A stretch of 64,000 nt of DNA, from NCBI GenBank assembly GCA_950097015.1, contig CATNEN010000002.1:3472001-3536000 (forward strand). Reading direction: 5' to 3'. Positions 56,340 through 64,000 of the stretch are shown here, one piece after another (within the stretch, counting starts at the first letter, position 1; every line of letters begins with the position of its first letter). The stretch comes from Macrostomum hystrix (lineage: Eukaryota; Platyhelminthes; Macrostomidae). The position numbers were made by a program, and so were the translations under genes. The notes under the pieces are model-generated. The model had not been told where the DNA came from. It saw nothing but the letters and a program-made list of their open reading frames with translations, and ran no database searches.

Positions 56340-59300
56340 TCATGCCGCGGTGCTGTCTCCAGAGTCACTGTGCTCAGACCAATTATCCCAGTTGCCGGCA
56401 TTCCGAGCATAGAAACTGGGACCCGAGACCTTCCTATCCGACTCGGCTTCATCAACGGCTGTCATTAAGGAGGCCGGTCGCCATAGCAACAGATTGCGAT
56501 CCAGACCGATGGTGTAGAGCTCTTGTGACCAAGGATTCACAGCGCAAGCCGTCACCTGGTGGAGAGTAGGTTTTAGTCTAACTTTTAGTCACTGAATGTT
56601 CTCACCTAATGTCTTAAGTAAGCATGAATGAATAAGGCGAAATGACCAACCATTTTAGTCATTCAAATCAATTTCCTCCCATTAATGACCATTTTAAAGT
56701 GATCCAAACAATAAATGATCAATGACCGTATCAGTTTAGGGAATGACAGTTTGTGTCGAAGCCAACCAACTCAGAGTCACGCGCCAGACAGACTCAAAAT
56801 AGTTCCCAGAAAATTTTCACGAATAAAAAAGCAAGTCACAGCGCCATCTCAAATCACTTAAATAAAAACTTATCTAATGCAATTTTTTCAATAATTATTT
56901 ATCGCTAATCACGAACGGTGTCATTAAAATACAGTTTTCTAAATATATCCAGACCTTGGCATAACCTAGTCACGTGAGCTAAGGACAGATGAACTCACAA
57001 AGATTCTATAGCAAGTAGAGGGCAAAACCCCAAAAGAACTTCACATCCGAACAACTAGATACCTCAAAATCTCACCCTTCAACAAACAGGAGCTTCAAAA
57101 TCTCACCCTTCAACAAACAGGAGCTTCAAAATCTCACCCCTCGTCAAACAGGAGCTTCAAAATCTCACCCCTCGTCAAACAGGAGCTTCAAAACCTCACC
57201 CTTCAACAAACAGGAGCCTCAAAATCTCACCCCTCAACAAACAGGAGCTTCAAAATCTCACCCTTCAACAAACAGGAGCTTCAAAATCTCACCCTTCAAC
57301 AAACAGGAGCTTCAAAATCTCACCCTTCGTCAAACAGGAGCCTCAAGATCTCACCCTTCAACAAACAGGAGCTTCAAAATCTCACCCTTTAACAAACAGG
57401 AGCTTCAAAATCTCACCCCTCGTCAAACAGGAGCCTCAAGATCTCACCCTTCAACAAACAGGAGCTTCAAAATCTCACCCTTCAACAAACAGGAGCTTCA
57501 AAATCTCACCCCTCGTCAAACAGGAGCCTTAAAATCTCAGCCACAATGATATGAGCACAAATTGGAGAACATTATTAACAAAGAGTTCGTTGATTGCAGA
57601 GATAGCCTCAAACGACCGCTCAATGCTGGCAGATTCTATACAAAAAATGAAAAAATCGATTCTATACAATTTCTACGTGCGAATTTTTTTTAATCCGGCA
57701 ATTTTAAACACTAACAAAAAAGCCTGATTGCATTGAAATACCCACATAGGAACAGAACCTCGACTGCTCAATCTTATTTTAAAATGCTTTTAGATTTGAC
57801 CCTATTTGATGAAGGCTGATTTCAAGCTTTTGAATATTGTAAATCTCACTAACAGAGCTGAATTTAGAAAAAAATTCTATTTAAATGTCACACCTACACT
57901 TAAAATATAACCTCTGTACTGAAAATTCTTCTTCTTATACTAAATATCACACCATATACACAAAACCCTACTTCCTTAACTCAAAATCCTACTTTCTATA
58001 CTCAAAATCCTATTTTCTATACTCAAAATCCTACTTTCTATACTCAAAATCCTACTTTCTATACTCAAAATCCTACTTTTAATACTCAAAATCCTACTTC
58101 CTATACTTAAAATCCTACTTCCTATACTAAGAATCCTACTTCCTAAACTCAAAATCCTACTTTCTATACTCAAAATCCTACTTTCTATACTCAAAACCCT
58201 ACTTTCTATACTTAAAATCCTACTTTCTATACTAAGAATCCTACTTCCTATACTCAAAATCCTACTTTCTATACTCAAAATCCTGCTTTCTATACTCAAA
58301 ATCCTACTTTCTATACTAAGAATCCTACTTTCTATACTCAAAATCCTGCTTTCTATACTCAAAATCCTACTTTCTATACTAAGAATCCTACTTCCTATAC
58401 TCAAAATCCTACTTCCTATACTCAAAATCCTACTTTCTATACTCAAAATCCTGCTTTCTATATTCAAAATCCTACTTTCTATACTAAGAATCCTACTTTC
58501 TATACTCAAAATCCTGCTTTCTATACTCAAAATCCTACTTTCTATACTAAGAATCCTACTTTCTATACTCAAAATCCTACTTCCTATACTCAAAATCCTA
58601 CTTCCTATACTCAAAATCCTACTTTCTATACTCAAAATCCTACTTTCTATACTCAAAATCCTACTTCCTATACTCAAAATCCTACTTTCTATACTCAAAA
58701 TCCTACTTCCTATATTCAAAATCCTACTTCCTATACTTAAAATTCAACTTCCTATACTCTAAGCCAGCAAACTTCAGGTCGCTCACCTGATTATAGTGTC
58801 CAACAAGGCTGCCCAGCCGGTCGCCAGTCACCAGATCGGCCACCGCCACAGACGCATCGTCGGGCAGGAAGGCCAGCACCGGGCAGGTCGACGAGCTCAT
58901 CGCGGTCTGCAGTCTGCGTTGAGCCCGATTGCGAAACTGACCAAAGTTCGCAGACAGGCACCTGTAGCCCGCACCTTTGCGGCAGTTGGAGGATCCTAGG
59001 CCATCGGCCGCCCAGAGTCGAGCCCGACCATCGTCGCCCATAGACAACAGGTGCAGCCCGTCAGGACTGAACTCCAGGCTGGCTACGGGACCTGAGTGGG
59101 CCGTGGCCACTGCCAATTGGATTGAGAATCGTTGTTAATCATACTGGAGAGCACGGAGATTTCGTGATACGGAAAGAACTGAACTACCAGCAGCTTTGAC
59201 ATCGCATCCTGCAGGTGCAGATTCTGCAAGTGATAATCCTCACCCTCATAGATTCACACTCCCTGAAGTCACACCTCAATAGATCCACAATCACTGAAGT

Positions 59301-62300
59301 CTCACCCTCATAGATTCACAATCCCTGAAGTCTCACCTCAATAGATCCACAATCACTGAAGTCTCACCCTCATAGATTCACAATCCCTGAAGTCTCATTC
59401 TCATAGATTTACAATCCCTGAAGTCTCACCCTCATAGATTCACAATCCCTGAAGTCTCATTCTCATAGATTTACAATCCCTGAAGTCTCATTCTCATAGA
59501 TTTACAATCCCTGAAGTCTCATTCTCATAGATTTACAATCCCTGAAGTCTCATTCTCATAGATTTACAATCCCTGAAGTCTCACCCTCATAGATTCACAA
59601 TCCCTGAAGTCTCATTCTCATAGATTTACAATCCATGAAGTCTCACCCTCATAGATTCACAATCCCTGAAGTCTCACCCTCATAGATTCACAATCATTGA
59701 AATCACATTCTCATAGATTCACAATCCCTGAAGTCACACCTCAATAGATCCACAATCACTGAAGTCTCACCCTCATAGATTCACAATCCCTGAAGTCTCA
59801 CCATCATAGATTCACAATCCCTGAAGTCTCATTCTCATAGATTTACAATCCATGAAGTCACACCTCAATAGATCCACAATCACTGAAGTCTCACCATCAT
59901 AGATTCACAATCATTGAAATCACATTCTCATAGATTCACAATCCCTGAAGTCACACCTCAATAGATCCACAATCACTGAAGTCTCACCCTCATAGATTCA
60001 CAATCCCTGAAGTCTCACCTCAATAGATCCACAATCACTGAAGTCTCACCCTCATAGATTTACAATCCATGAAGTCTCACCATCATAGATTCACAATCCC
60101 TGAAGTCTCATTCTCATAGATTTACAATCCATGAAGTCTCATTCTCATAGATTTACAATCCCTGAAGTCTCATTCTCATAGATTTACAATCCATGAAGTC
60201 TCACCCTCATAGATTCACAATCCCTGAAGTCTCACCCTCATAGATTCACAATCATTGAAATCACATTCTCATAGATTCACAATCCCTGAAGTCACACCTC
60301 AATAGATCCACAATCACTGAAGTCTCACCCTCATAGATTCACAATCCCTGAAGTCTCACCCTCATAGATTCACAATCCCTGAAGTCACACCCTCATAGAT
60401 TCACAATTCCTGAAGTCACACCTCAATAGATCCACAATTCCTGAAGTCACATTCTCATAGATCCACAATCCCTGAAGTCTCATTCTCATAGATTCACAAT
60501 TCCTGAAGTCTCACCCTAATAGATTCACAATTCCTGAAGTCTCACCCTAATAGATTCACAATCCCTGAAGTCTCATCCTCATAGATTCACAATCCCTGAA
60601 GTAACATTCTCATAGATTCACAATCCCTGAATTCACACCCTCATAGATTCACAATCCCTGAATTCACACCCTCATATATTTACAATCCCTAAAGTGCATG
60701 TTCCAGTCTTGAATTTAGTTTGGAATAATAAAAAATGCATCGCTACATTGCAAGCAGGATCTGAGACAAAGAGAATCAGATTTAGCCCATAAATCACTTT
60801 CCCTGAGTTGGCCAACAGTTTGCTACATAGAAATGCTTTCTAGTGCTTTACTAACTCAAGCTTACAGATCTTCAAACAATCTTAAGCCTAGACTGACAGC
60901 TGCGTATGAATTCTCAGGCAATTCAGGCAATCTGTTTGCTTCTGATTGTTTCTCTTCTTGGAGCTTAATCCCATTTATAAATAGCCTGCTTCGTAACAAA
61001 CATTTATTTGCAGCCACGAAACGGTAATTTATACAACTTTACAAATGAAGAATAATGCGAAAAAGGCTACCTACACAGTTCGTTTGTCTACAGAACGGCT
61101 GTCAATCTTCTTAATATGTACTTTTGCGGCCTAATTATACTGGAATTGTTGGGTCGTCCTAAGGTATTTTACAGTTATTAGGATTTTTTGTAATCCTTAA
61201 AGGATTTTTAATTTTTAAGATAATTTAAGATCAAGTAAGCCCAGATGCGAAAATGAGGATTTCCAAATTAATCCCAAATCGGATTTAGGCTTCTAACAGG
61301 GAATTTCTACAGTAATCCCAGATGGGATAATGAGGATTTCCAAATTAATCCCAAATCAGATTTAGGCTTCTAACAGGGGATTTCTAAATTAATCCCAGAA
61401 GGGATAACGAGGATTTCCTAATTACTCCTAAATGAGATTTAGGCTTCTAACAGGGAATTTCTACAGTAATCCCAGATGGGATTCCAGACACAGAAGTTAA
61501 AAAGATCCTATAAAACAATGGCAAGCAGAAAACTGCAGTGGGATAGACTCACGCGGTGTAGGGGCGCCCTCCTGGTGCCGGCCATTGTACTGGTCCAGTG
61601 CTGTGAGGAAGGTTTTGGTGTTGCGAATATCCCACATCAGAATGCATCCGTCCAATCTAGGGCACAGGTTGGGAAATTGATGGAACAATTAATCAGATTA
61701 GGATAAGCCAATTAGCAAAAGTGAAGACACAGTAATTAATGATATAAGGCTAAATTGCCCCAGGTAAAATTGTCAATTTGTAAAATTTAAATACCTATTA
61801 ATCAAATGACAAAAAAAATCATGACTTTGAGGTTCCGAAACTGCCCGGGGGCGAATGGAATGAGAATTCTGTTGCTAAGTCAATACCTTAATTAGTCAAA
61901 CCTGCCCGCGTCTGAAGGGGTTACAGTCAACTATGCTGCAATAAGGGAACAGGTGCCATCAGACATCTCAAAATTATCATACGAAGTACAATGCACTCGA
62001 CGCGTTCTCTAAAAAAATTACACGATTGGGAATGAAAAAAACACATCCCAATAAAATCTTTTACAATACCCATATGAGCAATCTCCAACAATCCCAATGA
62101 GCAATCCTCCACAATCCTAATAAGCAATCCCCCACAATCCCAATGAGCAATCACCCACAATCCCAATGAGCAATCCTCCACAATCCTAATAAGAAATCCT
62201 CCACAATCCCAATGAGCAATCCTCCACAATCCTAATAAGCAATCCTCCACAATCCTAATAAGAAATCCTCCACAATCCCAATGAGCAATCCTCCACAATC

Positions 62301-63077
62301 CTAATAAGCAATCCCCCACAATCCCAATGAGCAATCCCCACAATCCCAATGAGCAATCCCCACAATCCCAATGAGAAACTTCAAACTATCCCAATGAGAA
62401 GTTCATCATAATCATAACAAGAAATCCCACACCCCCAATAAAAATATGCACACTATCCTTATGAGAAATCTCCCACTATCCCTGTAACGATTGCACATTG
62501 TTCCCAGCGTATGAAATCCGAACTCACCCTCCGCTAGCAAGCACATTTTCAGCTCTATTGGACCATCTGACACAGCTGACGGATTTCAGGTGCGCCCTCA
62601 GGGTGTGGGTTGAAGAGCCGATTAGCAAATCGATCAGCTGCACTTTCCCATCGCTAAGGGCAACGGCCACCAAGTTGTGACTAGTTGCGCAATTCGATAC
62701 GTGAATCTGGTTCACAGGCTGGGTGAATGCGACCTCGTCCGCTGCCTGACAGTACGATAATAAAATTTTAATATAAAATGCTAAATAGCCTACTAGCCAG
62801 TAGGTAAGTTTTGGCAAAATCTCAACAATAAAACATTCAAGAAAACGCACAGCACACCTTGGCACAGTTCGAGTCCCAGATTTTCACTCGCCGATCCAGG
62901 CCGGCTGTGAAGAAGGCGCCTGTGTCCACCGGGTACCAGCAGGCGCTGACGATGCCAGATTCGTGAGCGCGCGACAGGTGCAGACAGACTGGCACAATAC
63001 CGGTCTCACCAGCTGGGCCGGTGGCCGGACAGGTGTCATAGATAGATAGGCCACCGTCAGCGTGACCAGTTAGTAAG
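56340..63077 (-). CDS. ERCC8: ERCC8/CSA WD40 repeat protein, 5'-partial (last five exons)
   Basis: Minus-strand exons, in transcript order: 63077-62858, 62745-62528, 61656-61553, 59109-58787, 56555-56340 (stop TGA). All introns are GT-AG with agreeing phases, giving 359 residues. Human CSA is 396 aa, so about the first 60 residues are outside the window. The exons line up in order with CSA: CWYPVDTG...DRRVKIWD (WD repeat), VQLIDLLIGSSTHTLRAH, GGLDGCILMWDIRNTK, TALDQYNGRH, AHSGPVASLEFSPDGLHLL, GHYNQ joined to VTACAVNPWSQELYT, then LLLWRP and an acidic Ser-rich end (WSEHSDSGDS). CSA is the substrate-receptor subunit of a CUL4-DDB1 ubiquitin ligase recruited to RNA polymerase II stalled at DNA damage (transcription-coupled repair). 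The propeller blades present look complete. Introns of 112-2231 bp are mostly minisatellite. The upstream intron is array DNA up to the window edge. Confidence 0.9.
56586..57064. other. ERCC8 last intron, unique part
   Basis: AT-rich intron sequence; nothing else recognised. Confidence 0.5.
57065..57540. repeat. Minisatellite, 31 bp, in the ERCC8 last intron
   Basis: Units AAAATCTCACCCTTCAACAA plus ACAGGAGCTTC. In the sense (minus) direction each unit has GAAGGGTGAGATT, a donor-like site. Confidence 0.95.
57965..58760. repeat. Minisatellite, 21 bp, in the ERCC8 last intron
   Basis: Units CTATACTCAAAATCCTACTT plus T, with CTAAGAATCC variants recurring in order. The array reaches within about 27 bp of the donor at 58787. 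Confidence 0.96.
59235..60690. repeat. Minisatellite, 31 bp, in an ERCC8 intron
   Basis: About 47 units with ATAGATTCACAATCCCTGAA and GTCTCACCCTC. In the sense (minus) direction each unit reads GGGTGAGACTTCAGG, a donor-like and an acceptor-like word side by side. Variants recur in blocks. Confidence 0.97.
60691..61214. other. ERCC8 intron, unique part
   Basis: Nothing recognised. Confidence 0.45.
61215..61480. repeat. Three tandem copies of a 77-bp unit
   Basis: GAGGATTTCC starts copies at 61255, 61332 and 61409, each with GATTTAGGCTTCTAACAGGG. ERCC8 intron, close to the exon at 61553-61656. Confidence 0.9.
62070..62400. repeat. Minisatellite, 23 bp, in an ERCC8 intron
   Basis: Units TCCCAATGAGCAATCCTCCA plus CAA alternating with TCCTAATAAGCAATCCCCCA types. 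Confidence 0.94.
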
Positions 63078-63224
63078 CTATACAAGCAAATGACGGGTGG
63101 AAGTGATGGAGGAATGGTTGGTCTACGCAAATTTAATACAGTATCTAGGTAAAGGCCATTAAGACCCAAAGAATGTACAAAATGGTCCTATGTACAAAAA
63201 AGCCCGTGATGATCCATAAAGAGG

Positions 63225-64000
63225 TGAATAAAATTCCTTAAAATCAGAGAATAGAATCCCTGAAGAATCAGAGAATAGAATCGCTGAAGAATCAGGGAAT
63301 AGAATCACTGAAGAATCAGAGAATAGAATCACTGAAGAATCAGAGAATAGAATCCCTGAAGAATCAGAGAATAGAATCCCTGAAGAATCAGGGAATAGAA
63401 TCACTGAAGAATCAGAGAATAGAATCACTGAAGAATCAGAGAATAGAATCACTGAAGAATCAGAGAATAGAATCACTTAAGAATCAGAGAATAGAATCAC
63501 TGAAGAATCAGAGAATAGAATCCCTGAAGAATCAGGGAATAGAATCACTGAAGAATCAGAGAATAGAATCACTTAAGAATCAGAGAATAGAATCACTTAA
63601 GAATCAGAGAATAGAATCGCTGAAGAATCAGAGAATAGAATCACTGAAGAATCAGAGAATAGAATCACTGAAGAATCAGAGAATAGAATCACTGAAGAAT
63701 CAGAGAATAGAATCGCTGAAGAATCAGAGAATAGAATCACTGAAGAATCAGAGTATAGAATCACTGAAGAATCAGAGAATAGAATCACTGAAGAATCAGA
63801 GAATAGAATCATTGAAGAATCAGAGAATAGAATCGCTGAAGAATCAGAGAATAGAATCACTGAAGAATCAGAGAATAGAATCGCTGAAGAATCAGAGAAT
63901 AGAATCACTGAAGAATCAGAGTATAGAATCACTGAAGAATCAGAGAATAGAATCACTGAAGAATCAGAGAATAGAATCATTGAAGAATCAGAGAATAGAA
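63225..64000. repeat. Minisatellite, 24 bp, running off the window
   Basis: At least 32 units of GAATCAGAGAATAGAATCAC plus TGAA. Lies in the ERCC8 intron upstream of the exon at 62858-63077 and continues past base 64000. Confidence 0.97.

Noticed and set aside
57976-58719. 247-aa minus ORF (repeated RILSIES)
   Set aside because: Repeat translation within an ERCC8 intron.
63159-63980. Minus ORFs of 105 and 127 aa (repeated VILFSDSS)
   Set aside because: Repeat translation within an ERCC8 intron.

Overview
This is animal nuclear DNA: spliced genes with GT-AG introns, long introns, tRNA-derived SINEs, a non-LTR retrotransposon fragment and a mariner element. I could not identify the species. 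A contactin-type protein with an N-terminal C-type lectin-like domain points to a protostome. The very high load of simple and tandem repeats would suit a repeat-rich spiralian such as a free-living flatworm, but that is a guess.

Layout. Five host protein genes are supported. (1) 3266-5185 (+): one coding exon for a secreted protein with a lectin-like domain and four Ig domains, like the N-terminal half of contactin. (2) 12860-29963 (+): a four-exon LHFPL-family tetraspan gene, 447 aa, whose 8.3 kb and 6.9 kb introns are largely minisatellites. (3) 43750-38993 (-): a nine-exon six-TM PAP2/phospholipid-phosphatase-related gene, 509 aa. It keeps the first catalytic motif but has lost both catalytic histidines. 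(4) 52831-51539 (-): an intronless class A GPCR with a TATA box. (5) 63077-56340 (-): the last five exons of ERCC8/CSA, the WD40 subunit of the transcription-coupled repair ubiquitin ligase. Its first exon(s) lie beyond the window. Exon phases agree at every proposed junction in genes 2, 3 and 5.

Mobile DNA: an apparently intact mariner (48563-49916) with 26-bp perfect TIRs and a D,D34D transposase; a LINE 3' end (47147-47740) set between long CAG and CGG tracts; two families of tRNA-derived SINE; and a small palindromic MITE-like element.

The dominant feature is tandem repetition: more than 30 separate minisatellite arrays, each with its own unit of 8 to 77 bp, covering about 20 kb (roughly 31% of the window). 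Several have higher-order structure, several run up to splice sites, and several carry a 5'-splice-site-like GTGAGA motif in the sense direction of the host intron. Most long open frames in the window are products of these arrays and are not genes.

The five host genes share no pathway and do not look co-regulated. I see no operon-like or defence-like system. The most unusual items are the half-dead PAP2-like protein, the short contactin-like protein and the organisation of the minisatellites.
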